DNA of 37,179 nucleotides from Bacillota bacterium (GTDB taxonomy: Bacteria; Bacillota; SHA-98; UBA4971), in NCBI GenBank assembly GCA_030024085.1, contig JASEJE010000031.1, positions 1-37,179 of the forward strand, read 5' to 3'. Of the stretch, positions 16,507 to 24,050 are shown piece after piece. Made by a program: the position numbers and the translations under genes. The notes beneath the pieces were generated by a model, which ran no database searches, had not been told where the DNA came from, and saw nothing but the letters and a program-made list of their open reading frames with translations. Position 1 is the first letter of the stretch. Each line of letters begins with the position of its first letter.

Positions 16507-16607
16507 GCGGGGTCGTGACCAAAGGCACGTCCGCAAACGCTTGGAAAACCACCAAGGATAAGGACGCCTCCCGTCCCCGGCTCAGGGGTGGGAGGGTGCT
16601 TGTTTTT
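16507..16607 (+). terminator. Structured leader with attenuator-like terminator upstream of the aminotransferase-serA operon
   Basis: Three consecutive hairpins can form. The first is GCGG..CGTG with CACG..CCGC (about 16507-16533). The second is CTTGG/CCAAG (about 16540-16556). The third is a GC-rich stem CCTCCCGTCCCC with GGGGTGGGAGG (16567-16595) followed by GTGCTTGTTTTT (to 16607). The last is a good intrinsic terminator located inside the leader, about 60 nt before the ribosome-binding site, so premature termination (attenuation) is likely. I see no T-box consensus (AGGGTGGNACCGCG). A GGTCGTGAC word is faintly reminiscent of ZTP riboswitches, but the rest does not fit. Confidence 0.6.
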
Positions 16608-16683
16608 GGAGGTCCCATCGATGCGAGGGGCACCGGCGGCAGCCGGGCCCAATAGTTAGCACTTAGAAGGAGCGAGATTTGCC

Positions 16684-17850
16684 GTGAGACACCACCACCA
16701 ATACCTCATGATTCCGGGCCCGACCCCAGTTCCGCAGACGGTCGCGCTCGCCGGGGCGGCTCCGATGATAAACCATCGTGGTCCCGAGTTCGGAGAGCTG
16801 CTCAAAGAGACGACGCGCGGGCTGCAGGAGATCCTTAAGACCAGCAACACCGTGCTCACCTTCCCGGCGGCCGGCACGGGCGCTATGGAAGCCGCCGCCG
16901 CGAACCTCACGACGCCCGGGGGAAGGGTGCTCGTCGGAGTCGCCGGCGAGTTCGGCGCGAGGTTCGCCGAGATGTTCCGAGTCGGTGGGGCGGACGTGGC
17001 GATCGTGAAGTCCGAGCCCGGGTACCCTGTGAGCCCCGAAGCCATCCGGGACGCGCTCTGCAAGGACCGGTCCATCACGACCGTCGTCGTGACCCACAAC
17101 GAGACATCGACCGGGGTGACGATGGACCTGCAGGGGATAAGGGCCGCCGTCGACCGGGAAGACGTGCTGCTCGTCGTGGACGCTGTGAGCTCCGCGGGCG
17201 CCATCGACATCGAAACGGACGGGTGGGGGATAGATGTCCTCGTTACAGCGTCCCAGAAGGCCCTCATGTGCCCGCCCGGTCTTGCGTTCGTGACGGTCAG
17301 CCCGAAAGCTTGGGATCGGGTTGAGAAGACCAGGGCGCGGAGCGTCTACTTCAGCTTCGCGAACGCACGCAAGTTCCTGGAGAAGCCCACCCCGCAGACT
17401 CCTTACACCCCAGCGGTGTCGCTTCTCTTCTCCCTGCGCGAAGCAGTGCGCCAGATCCTCGCCGAAGGCCTGGACGCGGTGTTTGCGCGGCACGCGCTCC
17501 TCGCGCGGGCGACGAGGGCCGGCATGCGCGCGCTCGGCCTCGAGCTGCTCGCGGCGGACGAATGGGCGTCGAATACGGTGACGGCGGTAAAGCTTCCCGC
17601 GGGTGTGGAAGGGCACAAGTTGCTGGAGATGCTCAGAGACCGTTACGGAGTCATCCTCGCTGGCGGAATGGGAGATCTCGCAGGCAAGATCTTCAGAATT
17701 GGGCACGTCGGGGCTGTGAGCTGGTCCGACATCGTCGTCACCCTCTCAGCGCTGGAGATGGCGCTTGCCGACCTCGGCATGAAAGCCGCCCTCGGCGCCG
17801 CGGTTGCTGCGGCTGAGCGAGTTTTCTCGGAGCAGGGGTGGCCGCTATGA
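16684..17850 (+). CDS. PLP-dependent aminotransferase class V (serine-pyruvate / alanine-glyoxylate type)
   Basis: This is a 388-residue fold-type I aminotransferase. It begins with the family motif MIPGPTPVPQTV and NHRGPEFGEL. The cofactor region AAGTGAMEAAAAN binds the PLP phosphate, THNETSTGV and VVDAVSSAGAIDI hold the cofactor-contacting residues, and VTASQKALMCPPG carries the Schiff-base lysine (about Lys192). The GTG at 16684 has AAGGAG about 11 nt upstream. It overlaps serA by 4 bp, so it most likely acts in serine metabolism, either as the phosphohydroxypyruvate transaminase replacing SerC or as a serine-glyoxylate/pyruvate transaminase. Close relatives are often mis-labelled as a soluble hydrogenase subunit. 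Confidence 0.9.
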   Translation: MRHHHQYLMIPGPTPVPQTVALAGAAPMINHRGPEFGELLKETTRGLQEILKTSNTVLTFPAAGTGAMEAAAANLTTPGGRVLVGVAGEFGARFAEMFRVGGADVAIVKSEPGYPVSPEAIRDALCKDRSITTVVVTHNETSTGVTMDLQGIRAAVDREDVLLVVDAVSSAGAIDIETDGWGIDVLVTASQKALMCPPGLAFVTVSPKAWDRVEKTRARSVYFSFANARKFLEKPTPQTPYTPAVSLLFSLREAVRQILAEGLDAVFARHALLARATRAGMRALGLELLAADEWASNTVTAVKLPAGVEGHKLLEMLRDRYGVILAGGMGDLAGKIFRIGHVGAVSWSDIVVTLSALEMALADLGMKAALGAAVAAAERVFSEQGWPL

Positions 17851-19466
17851 TGAAGATACTCGTAACTGACGGCGTAGCCAGGGAAGGAATAGAGCTTCTT
17901 CGCACAGAAGCCCAGGTGGACGTCTCAAAGCCGCTTGACGAGTCCGCGCTCCTCGAGCGGATCTCCGAGTACGACGGGATCATGGTGAGGTCGGCCACCA
18001 AGGTAACCGCCCGGTGCATAGCTGCAGCCGGGCACCTCAAGGTCATCGGACGGGCCGGCGCCGGCGTCGACAACATCGATGTCGATGCTGCCACGAGGAA
18101 GGGCATTGTGGTCGTGAACGCCCCCGGTGGCAACTCGGTCGCAGTCGCGGAACACACAATTGCGCTCCTTCTGTGCCTCGCTCGAAACATCCCGCAGGCC
18201 TGCGCCCACGTCAAGTCTGGCGGTTGGGAGAGAGGGAAGTTCATGGGAACGGAGGTCCGCGGCAAAGTGCTCGGCATCTTCGGCCTCGGCCGCGCGGGGG
18301 TCGAGGTTGCAAAGCGGGCGCTGGCTCTCGGCATGAAGGTCCTGGCGTACGACCCGGGTGTCTCCGCGAGCAAGGCCGAGAGCATGGGAGTCGTGCCGGC
18401 GGAGCCCAAGGATGTATTCGCCAACTCCGACTTCATCAGCCTCCACGTGCCGGTGACACCCGAGACCATAGGCCTTATCCGGCGTGAGACGATCTCCTTG
18501 ATGAAGAAAGGGGTGCGCATCGTCAACTGCTCCAGGGGCAAGGTGGTGGACGAATCCGCGCTCGTCGAGGGCCTCAGGTCGGGGAAGGTGGCCGGAGTGG
18601 CGCTCGACGTGCTGGCATCTGAGCCTCCGCCCCCGGACCACTCGCTCCTTGGGTTCGACAACGTCATCGTAACACCTCACCTCGGCGCATCTACGTCCGA
18701 AGCACAGATGAATGTCGCGCTCGAGACTGCGAAGGCCATGCTCGCGGTGCTCCGAGGTGAACCCGTGCCAAACGCTGTGAACATACCGGTGCCGGCAGCT
18801 GAGGTGTTCCGCGAGCTCGTGCCGTTCATACCGCTCGCGGAGACCCTCGGCAAGTTCGCGTCGCAGTGGTCAGAAGGCATGATCGCTTCGGTCCGGGTAG
18901 GGTGGGGAGGGAAGTTGAGCTCCCTCGACACCCGGCCCTTGCTCAACTCCGTGCTTAAGGGCGTGCTCTCTCCGCTTCTCGGGGACGATGTGAACGTGGT
19001 GAACGCCCCGATACTCACGAAGGAAAGGGGTATTGCCATAAGCGAGATCCGCGTGTCCGACGGGGACGCGAATCCGAACGAGATCTCCGTCGAAACCTCT
19101 ACGAACAAGGGGACGAGGCAGGTTGCGGGGGTCCTCTCTGCAAGACAGGTGCCGCGGTTGGTCCAGATCGACGGGTACCGCCTGGACATGGCCTTCACCC
19201 CATACATGCTGGTCTGTCCACATGTGGATCAGCCGGGCATAATCGGCATGGTCGGCACGACGCTTGGGAAGGCCAGAGTGAACATCTCCGAGATGCAGGT
19301 CGCGCGGAAGGCGAAGGGAGGGGACGCTATCATGGTCCTTGGGATAGACTCTCCAGCCCCGCCGGAAGCGCTAACCGAGATAGCCCGCCTCGCGGGTGTG
19401 CTCTCGGTGAAGCCTGTCTACCTCGAACGCCCCAATTCTCAGGCCGGGGCAGCGCAAGGAGGCTGA
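17847..19466 (+). CDS. serA: D-3-phosphoglycerate dehydrogenase (long form with ASB and ACT domains)
   Basis: This enzyme catalyses the first step of phosphorylated serine synthesis, oxidising 3-phosphoglycerate with NAD+. The protein is 539 residues, the long SerA form. It has an N-terminal substrate domain (KILVTDGVAREGIELLR), a Rossmann motif GIFGLGRAGVEVAKRALALG, the substrate-arginine loop NCSRGKVVDESALVEGL, and the catalytic-histidine region NVIVTPHLGASTSEAQ. An allosteric substrate-binding domain follows (about 315-450), then a C-terminal ACT domain (HVDQPGIIGMVGTTLGKARV, NISEMQVARK). The ATG at 17847 overlaps the aminotransferase stop (ATGA); a second ATG follows immediately. Feedback control by serine through the ACT domain is expected from the family. 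Confidence 0.96.
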   Translation: MMKILVTDGVAREGIELLRTEAQVDVSKPLDESALLERISEYDGIMVRSATKVTARCIAAAGHLKVIGRAGAGVDNIDVDAATRKGIVVVNAPGGNSVAVAEHTIALLLCLARNIPQACAHVKSGGWERGKFMGTEVRGKVLGIFGLGRAGVEVAKRALALGMKVLAYDPGVSASKAESMGVVPAEPKDVFANSDFISLHVPVTPETIGLIRRETISLMKKGVRIVNCSRGKVVDESALVEGLRSGKVAGVALDVLASEPPPPDHSLLGFDNVIVTPHLGASTSEAQMNVALETAKAMLAVLRGEPVPNAVNIPVPAAEVFRELVPFIPLAETLGKFASQWSEGMIASVRVGWGGKLSSLDTRPLLNSVLKGVLSPLLGDDVNVVNAPILTKERGIAISEIRVSDGDANPNEISVETSTNKGTRQVAGVLSARQVPRLVQIDGYRLDMAFTPYMLVCPHVDQPGIIGMVGTTLGKARVNISEMQVARKAKGGDAIMVLGIDSPAPPEALTEIARLAGVLSVKPVYLERPNSQAGAAQGG

Positions 19467-19468
19467 CT

Positions 19469-20728
19469 ATGGTGAAGCTTATGCCTTTTAGGGCGGTTTA
19501 CTATGACCCCGGCAAGGTGGGCGCGGATCTCGGTGACGTCATCGCGCCGCCTTACGACGTCGTCGACGCTGAGGAAGGGAAACGTCTGGCGGACCGCCAT
19601 CCTAAGAACGTCGTCCGCCTGGAGCTCACCATACCGCCGCCGGGCGGACAGGACCCGGCTCTCTACGAAAATGCCGCGCGACTCTGGAGGGCGTGGCGCC
19701 GGGAAGGCGTGCTCGCTATCGACTCCGAGCCATCCCTGTACTTGTGCGAGCACGAGTTCGAGTGGCAAGGCACGACATTCACGCGAACGGCGGTGATGGG
19801 CCTTCTAGACCTGAGCGAGGGCGTCCTGCCCCACGAGGAAACCATGGCCCATGCGAGAGAGGATCGCATGAATCTTCTCCGCGCGAGCCACGCCCTCCCG
19901 AGCCCGATGCTCGGCCTCTATGAGGACCCCTCCGGGAAGGTGGCGTCGATGCTTGCCTGCGTGCGGGCGGCGTCTGGGCCGGACCTTACGGCGACCTTGC
20001 CGGCGGAAGCTCTCAGGGTGTGGCGCATCCGCGACGACGCGAGCTCGGCCGCCATCGTGCAAGCCGTCGGCTCGGGCCCGGTCGTCATCGCGGACGGTCA
20101 CCACAGGTGCGAATCGATGAAGAGATTGGCTTGGGAGACCGGGGACCCGAGGCGCATGCGTATCCTGGCGGCCCTCGTTTCTGCCTCGGACCCCGGCGTG
20201 GTGGTGCTCCCGACGCACAGGGTCGTCGCCGGATGGCCCGAAGGCGCGGATGCCGATCTCGTAGACAGGGTACTCTCGGCCTTCGACGTCATCGACACGA
20301 GGCCGTTCACACCTGGGTCCGGCGAGGACGCCGCACGCCGGCTGTGGACGTGGCTTCGCTCCCGGATCTCGTGTTCGGGCGGTGGGACCTCGTTTGCGGT
20401 GGTGACGCGTGCTAGTCTGTGGATCCTGGCCTACGACGGCGACACGCCCGAAATGCTGAGGCGTCTCGATCTCGAGATCGCCGAGGAAGCGGTGTCGCGC
20501 AGGAAGGCTGTCCCGGACGCCGCATGCGAGGTCGCGTACACCCACAACGGCCCCGCGGAGCTCGCCGCAATAGCGTCCGGCAGGATACAGGTCGCCGTCT
20601 TTCCCCCAGCGATCCCTGCAAGTGAAATCCTGAAGAAAGCGCGCGAGGGTTGTCTCTTTCCGCGGAAAACGACCTATTTCCTGCCGAAAGCACCTGCGGG
20701 TCTCCTCATGTGGGACCTGGACGATTGA
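19469..20728 (+). CDS. DUF1015 family protein, serA-linked, candidate serine/phosphoserine enzyme
   Basis: This is a 419-residue soluble protein of the DUF1015 family. It opens with the family motif PFRAVYYDP...VIAPPYDVV and has NVVRLELTIPP and HEETMAHAREDRMNLLRA. The highly conserved VVIADGHHRCESM lies around residue 205-220, and the protein ends in FFLPKAPAGLL-like YFLPKAPAGLLMWDLDD. It starts 2 bp after serA stops, so it is tightly co-transcribed. The function is not established. The DGHHR box resembles the nucleotide-binding box of the ParB-like free serine kinases (SerK/SbnI), and no phosphoserine phosphatase gene is present in this operon. A role in serine/phosphoserine interconversion is therefore a hypothesis. 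Confidence 0.88.
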   Translation: MVKLMPFRAVYYDPGKVGADLGDVIAPPYDVVDAEEGKRLADRHPKNVVRLELTIPPPGGQDPALYENAARLWRAWRREGVLAIDSEPSLYLCEHEFEWQGTTFTRTAVMGLLDLSEGVLPHEETMAHAREDRMNLLRASHALPSPMLGLYEDPSGKVASMLACVRAASGPDLTATLPAEALRVWRIRDDASSAAIVQAVGSGPVVIADGHHRCESMKRLAWETGDPRRMRILAALVSASDPGVVVLPTHRVVAGWPEGADADLVDRVLSAFDVIDTRPFTPGSGEDAARRLWTWLRSRISCSGGGTSFAVVTRASLWILAYDGDTPEMLRRLDLEIAEEAVSRRKAVPDAACEVAYTHNGPAELAAIASGRIQVAVFPPAIPASEILKKAREGCLFPRKTTYFLPKAPAGLLMWDLDD

Positions 20729-20733
20729 AAGGA

Positions 20734-20753
20734 CGCAGGGAGCCTCCCCTGCG
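20734..20753 (+). terminator. Hairpin after the serine operon
   Basis: CGCAGGG (20734-20740) pairs perfectly with CCCTGCG (20747-20753) around a 6-nt loop, 6 bp after the DUF1015 stop. There is no U-tract, so it is either a weak terminator or a 3'-end stabiliser. Confidence 0.5.
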
Positions 20754-20795
20754 CCCGCCCCGTGCCGAGCGGAGCGAGCGAGAGAGTCTGCTCCT

Positions 20796-21033
20796 GGAGA
20801 CTGGGTGGTCGGCATAGGCAGCCCGATGCAGGCCTTCAGGCTCTCTGAGCGCAGGCTTCCCACGAAACGAGAGCTGGATGCCGCTGTACCCGAAAACCCT
20901 GCGTATGTGACTTTTGGCGCACACATTCCGGTTGCCAATTCGAGTGCCGTGGACCGTCCTGAAGGATATCCCCGTGAACCTTACAATGGTGGGCGGCAAG
21001 ATCATCCACGAGACTCCCGGTCCGCTGTATTGA
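20796..21033 (+). pseudogene. Amidohydrolase (YtcJ-like, metal-dependent hydrolase) remnant with internal deletion and frameshift
   Basis: One frame reads WVVGIGSPMQAFRLSERR, then LPTKRELDAAVPENPAYVTF, then GAHIPVANSSA. This is the segment where YtcJ-type amidohydrolases have xPTRxELDxxAPDNPVYL...GHxxxxNSxAL. About 20 bp later, in another frame (from 20956), VLKDIPVNLTMVGGKIIHE is the usual C-terminal end of the same family (IPVxLTMVGGKVVYE) and ends at TGA 21031-21033. The central ~300 residues and the N-terminus are missing, so the gene is dead. It overlaps the 3' end of the tatC remnant on the other strand. Confidence 0.7.
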
Positions 21034-21337
21034 GCGGTTCTCGACGGACCAGCCATGCGATCATGGTGCTCATCTCGAACAGAATGATGAGCGGGATGGC
21101 GAGCGCAATCTGAGAAAACACGTCGGCCGGGGTCAGCACCGCCGCGAGGCAAAACGTTCCCACGATCACGTATCCGCGGTTCTTTCGCATTGTCCGGCAT
21201 GCGATGACCCCGGCTCGCGCGAGCACCTCGAGGACTTGCGGCGAGACGGCATATCCGAGAGCGGAACCCGCGACGGTAGCCATCAGGCACACCAGGATCC
21301 TCCTGCGGAGCTCGGCAAGATGTTCCACCAGGTCCAC
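21002..21337 (-). pseudogene. tatC: TatC with a large in-frame internal deletion
   Basis: TatC is the substrate-receptor subunit of the twin-arginine translocase (normally about 230-250 residues, six helices). Here the N-terminus DLVEHLAELRRRILVCLMAT and first helix are followed directly by ARAGVIACRTMRKNRGYVIV and LAAVLTPADVFSQIALAIPL, which belong to helices 5-6. The periplasmic loop and helices 2-4 are gone, roughly 110-120 residues, yet the reading frame stays open. The GTG at 21337 is the likely original start; the frame is open upstream to the tatA stop. It probably cannot work as TatC. A working copy may exist elsewhere. Confidence 0.8.
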
Positions 21338-21484
21338 TGCCCGGTCCTGCTCTCCGACATGCCGGCAAGCGTGTACGCGTCCCAACATCTCTCGCAGTAG
21401 CTCGCGCATGCTTCGCAAGACGAAACCGGCGGCGCACCTTGGTCTGGCTTTGCTCAAGGGCACGAGCACACCGCCCCCAGGCAA

Positions 21485-21676
21485 TTACGCTCTCTTGGAG
21501 TCATCTGGCTCAGGATCTGCTTTTTCAAGGCCGTCCTGGATCTCTCGCGACGCCTTCTTGAACTCCCTGATGCTCTTGCCGATGGCTTGGCCCACGTCGG
21601 GAAGCTTACCTGGCCCGAACACGATGAGAGCTATGACGAGTATCAATATGAGCTCTGTTGCGCCGATGTTGAACAT
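21485..21676 (-). CDS. tatA: Sec-independent (Tat) protein translocase subunit TatA/TatE
   Basis: This is a 63-residue pore-forming subunit of the twin-arginine translocase. One membrane helix (GATELILILVIALIVFGPGK) leads into the conserved FGPGKLPDVG hinge and the amphipathic helix QAIGKSIREFKKASREIQDG, with an acidic tail. The ATG at 21676 has GAGGAGG about 11 nt upstream. The frame is open much further upstream because it is fused to a serpin remnant, so a longer 155-residue chimera with a signal peptide could also be made. Its usual partner tatC, immediately downstream, is internally deleted. Confidence 0.85.
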   Translation of the reverse strand: MFNIGATELILILVIALIVFGPGKLPDVGQAIGKSIREFKKASREIQDGLEKADPEPDDSKRA

Positions 21677-21952
21677 GTAGCCGGCTGCCTCCTCTGAAGT
21701 CAAAAGCCCAGAAAGTAGTACTATATAGGTCATGGCCAGCGCGGATGAAACGCTGTAGGGCGAGGAAAAGAGGTTGCCCTCGTCTTTTGCCAGTTGCCTG
21801 TAGAGATCAAAGGCAAAGGAATTGTTCCCTGCAACGACAGAATTGATATCTGCCTTGTCTGTCGCAGACAGCCTGACACCAGCACCGGAGAACACCGTTG
21901 CTAACACGCATGCCAGGACGGCAACTCCCATGACTACAGAGCGTCTTTTCAT
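21677..21952 (-). pseudogene. Truncated serpin (signal peptide and first helices), fused in frame to tatA
   Basis: The ORF starts with ATG 21952 behind AGGAGCGAGG. It has a signal peptide (MKRRSVVMGVAVLACVLATV) and then the serpin N-terminal region NNSFAFDLYRQLAKDEGNLF followed by SSPYSVSSALAMTY, matching the NxFSPxSIxxALAMxYxGA region of the family. Serpin homology stops at MTY (about residue 76 of a normal ~400). Sixteen unrelated residues then run without a stop into TatA. The protease-inhibitor core and reactive loop are missing, so no serpin activity is expected. The start shares the short divergent region with the arsR promoter. Confidence 0.8.
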
Positions 21953-21980
21953 TTTCTGACCTCGCTCCTAGAATCCAGGG

Positions 21981-22030
21981 TTGACAGAGCGACAAGTCAG
22001 GCATTAAGATATCCATGTAAATGGAAATAT
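21981..22030 (+). promoter_or_regulatory. Promoter and ArsR-type operator of the arsenic operon
   Basis: TTGACA (21981-21986) and TAAGAT (22005-22010) are spaced 18 bp apart. Overlapping the downstream side is an imperfect inverted repeat ATATCCAT-gtaa-ATGGAaATAT (22009-22030). This is a plausible binding site for the adjacent arsR product, which would block transcription until metalloid binds. Confidence 0.6.
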
Positions 22031-22056
22031 GCCTATATGTTTATAAGGGTGATGTC

Positions 22057-22419
22057 ATGAAAGCCATTGAAGAGGTTGTTCGGGTTTTCCAAGCCCTAGG
22101 GCAGGATACCAGGTTCAAGGTTTTCAAGGTACTGTGCGGAAGGACCTTTTGCGTCTGCGAGCTTGAGGAGATCTTCGGAATCACTCAGCCTGCCATATCC
22201 CATCATCTTGCCATCTTAAAGGACGCGGGCCTAGTGGATGATTCCAGAGAAGGCCAATGGGTATTCTACAAGGCGAACGTGGAGCGCCTTGAGGAATGCT
22301 GGCATATGCTTATGGGTATTCTTGACTTGCCTATAGATAAGCTTGCGGGAATGGATGAGATCGCGGAAAGGGTCAAAGAAATCGAAAGAAATCCTAAAGC
22401 ACCGCGTCGATGCCGATAG
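22057..22419 (+). CDS. arsR: ArsR-family metalloregulator
   Basis: This is a 120-residue winged-helix repressor. The helix after FKVFKVLCG carries a CVC pair (FCVCELEE, Cys32 and Cys34), the arsenite/antimonite-sensing arrangement of ArsR. The recognition helix reads TQPAISHHLAILKDAGLV, followed by the wing DDSREGQWVFYKAN. The ATG at 22057 is chosen because AAGGGTGAT lies about 6 nt upstream; an ATG 36 nt earlier sits within the operator. It is first in the cluster and probably represses itself and acr3. Base composition here and through the cluster looks lower in GC than the flanks, hinting at acquisition by transfer. Confidence 0.93.
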   Translation: MKAIEEVVRVFQALGQDTRFKVFKVLCGRTFCVCELEEIFGITQPAISHHLAILKDAGLVDDSREGQWVFYKANVERLEECWHMLMGILDLPIDKLAGMDEIAERVKEIERNPKAPRRCR

Positions 22420-22446
22420 ACTAGCAAAGGAGGCTGAACTGAGTCT

Positions 22447-23556
22447 ATGCCCGTGGAAGAAGGTAGCAGAGCGCAAGGATTGGGGTTCTTCGAGAAGTAC
22501 TTGACTATTTGGGTAGCCGTTTGTATTGTGGTCGGGATTCTGGTGGGCTCGGTCTTCCCAGGCATCCCCGCGCTTCTCAGCAGGTGGGAATACGCTCACG
22601 TTTCCATTCCGGTTGCCATTCTGATCTGGTTCATGATATACCCGATGATGGTCCAGATAGACTTCGGGAGCATCGTCAGAGTGGGCAAAGAGCCTAAAGG
22701 TCTGATAGTGACGCTCGTCGTGAACTGGCTCATAAAGCCGTTTACGATGTTTCTGCTTGCTTCGCTCTTCTTGAGGATATTCTTCAAGCCCTTGATAGAT
22801 CCAGAGCTTGCCCGGCAGTACGTGGCCGGGGCGATCCTGCTTGGAGCCGCGCCGTGCACTGCGATGGTTTTTGTCTGGAGCTATCTTTCCGATGGTAACC
22901 CTGCACACACCTTGGTCCAGGTGGCAATCAATGATCTCGTGTTGCTCGTCCTCTATGCTCCCATCGTCATGTTTCAGCTTGGACTCACGAAGCTCGTGGT
23001 GCCCTACGACACCGTGCTCTTGTCGGTATTCCTCTACGTCGTTATACCGCTTGCCTTCGGCTACTATACGCGAGTGCGCCTCATAAAGACCAAAGGCCTT
23101 GCGTGGTTTCAGTCGCAATTCCTGCCGAGGCTCAAGCCCTTCACCATAATAGGTCTTCTGCTTACGCTCATAATCCTGTTCTCCTTCCAGGGCGGGATAA
23201 TCCTGAACAATCCCATCCACATACTTCTGATAGCGGTTCCGCTCACCATCCAGACATACCTGATCTTCATCATAGGCTACGCATGGTGCAAAGCATGGAA
23301 GGTAGATAGAACCGTAGCGGCTCCGGCCGCCATGATCGGCGCAAGCAACTTCTTTGAGCTTGCCGTGGCTGTGGCGATCTCCCTCTTCGGCTTGAAGTCA
23401 GGAGCGGCACTGGCCACCGTGGTCGGAGTGCTCGAAGAGGTGCCGATAATGTTAAGCCTTGTCGCTATCGCAAATAGAACGCGACACTGGTTCCCTGCTC
23501 CTAAGCTAGCGCCAGGCAAATCAGGGCCTAGGCCGGAAGGGCAGCCGGCGGCGTAG
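22447..23556 (+). CDS. acr3: Arsenite efflux permease, ACR3 family
   Basis: This is a 369-residue membrane transporter with about ten helices that expels As(III). Family features are FFEKYLTIWVAVCIVVGILV at the N-terminus, WFMIYPMMVQIDFGSI, the functional cysteine in GAAPCTAMVFVWS (about Cys137), and GASNFFELAVAVAISLFG in the late helix carrying the conserved glutamate. AAAGGAGG lies about 12 nt before the ATG at 22447. It follows arsR by 27 bp, the classic arsR-acr3 pairing. Confidence 0.95.
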   Translation: MPVEEGSRAQGLGFFEKYLTIWVAVCIVVGILVGSVFPGIPALLSRWEYAHVSIPVAILIWFMIYPMMVQIDFGSIVRVGKEPKGLIVTLVVNWLIKPFTMFLLASLFLRIFFKPLIDPELARQYVAGAILLGAAPCTAMVFVWSYLSDGNPAHTLVQVAINDLVLLVLYAPIVMFQLGLTKLVVPYDTVLLSVFLYVVIPLAFGYYTRVRLIKTKGLAWFQSQFLPRLKPFTIIGLLLTLIILFSFQGGIILNNPIHILLIAVPLTIQTYLIFIIGYAWCKAWKVDRTVAAPAAMIGASNFFELAVAVAISLFGLKSGAALATVVGVLEEVPIMLSLVAIANRTRHWFPAPKLAPGKSGPRPEGQPAA

Positions 23557-23662
23557 ACGAAGCCCCGGTGGCTTGGTGTAGCAGCTTAGAACGACGCGTA
23601 GCGGGCCCGTCCGGAGGAGATGAATCCTTGCCTGGGATGTAGCGTTAACTCACAAAATCCTC

Positions 23663-23700
23663 TTGACTTCTATGTGGCCATATGGCAATATAGCCATGGA
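23663..23700 (+). promoter_or_regulatory. Promoter/operator of the second arsR unit
   Basis: TTGACT (23663-23668) is followed by an AT-rich -10 zone around 23686-23694 (AATATA). That zone lies inside a perfect inverted repeat ATGGC-aatata-GCCAT (23682-23697). The repeat also abuts the ribosome-binding site GGAGGTGA of the next gene, so repressor binding would block both promoter and translation start. Confidence 0.55.
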
Positions 23701-23710
23701 GGTGAACCAA

Positions 23711-24043
23711 ATGCCTTGCCGTGACGTCATAACAAGACGAGTATCCATATTCAAGGCCCTTGGCCACGAAACCCGCGCGCGGATAGTGGAGATCCTGGCG
23801 AGCGAGGGAGAGAAGTGCGTGTGCGACCTCGTTGACCGGCTGGGTTTCGATCAGTCCACCATCTCCAAGCACCTAAGCGTGCTCAAGACAGCAGGGGTGG
23901 TCAGCTCGAGAAAAGAAGGGCTCAGGGTGATATGTAGTCTTAGAACACCGTGTGTCTACCAGTTCATGAGATGTATCGACCAGATGGCTGACGATGAAGA
24001 GTGCGTCCTCGTCTGCGCTGGCACCCAGAAGGGGAAGGAGTGA
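23711..24043 (+). CDS. ArsR-family metalloregulator (second copy)
   Basis: This is a 110-residue winged-helix repressor. The metal-binding helix carries KCVCDLVDRL (Cys36 and Cys38), and the recognition helix is DQSTISKHLSVLKTAGVV. An additional cysteine pair near the C-terminus (ECVLVC) could contribute to metal binding. The ATG at 23711 has GGAGGTGA 5-6 nt upstream; in-frame starts further upstream fall in the promoter. It precedes the ArsP-like permease by only 7 bp, so it probably controls that unit independently of the first arsR. Confidence 0.92.
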   Translation: MPCRDVITRRVSIFKALGHETRARIVEILASEGEKCVCDLVDRLGFDQSTISKHLSVLKTAGVVSSRKEGLRVICSLRTPCVYQFMRCIDQMADDEECVLVCAGTQKGKE

Positions 24044-24050
24044 ACAGCCC

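Noticed and set aside
16500-16600. T-box or ZTP riboswitch before the serine operon
   Set aside because: The T-box consensus is absent. The GGTCGTGAC word alone is not enough for ZTP, and the second conserved half is missing. It is kept only as an unclassified structured leader.
22447-23220. Large minus-strand frame opposite acr3
   Set aside because: Shadow frame overlapping a clear ACR3 gene; no ribosome-binding site or domain.
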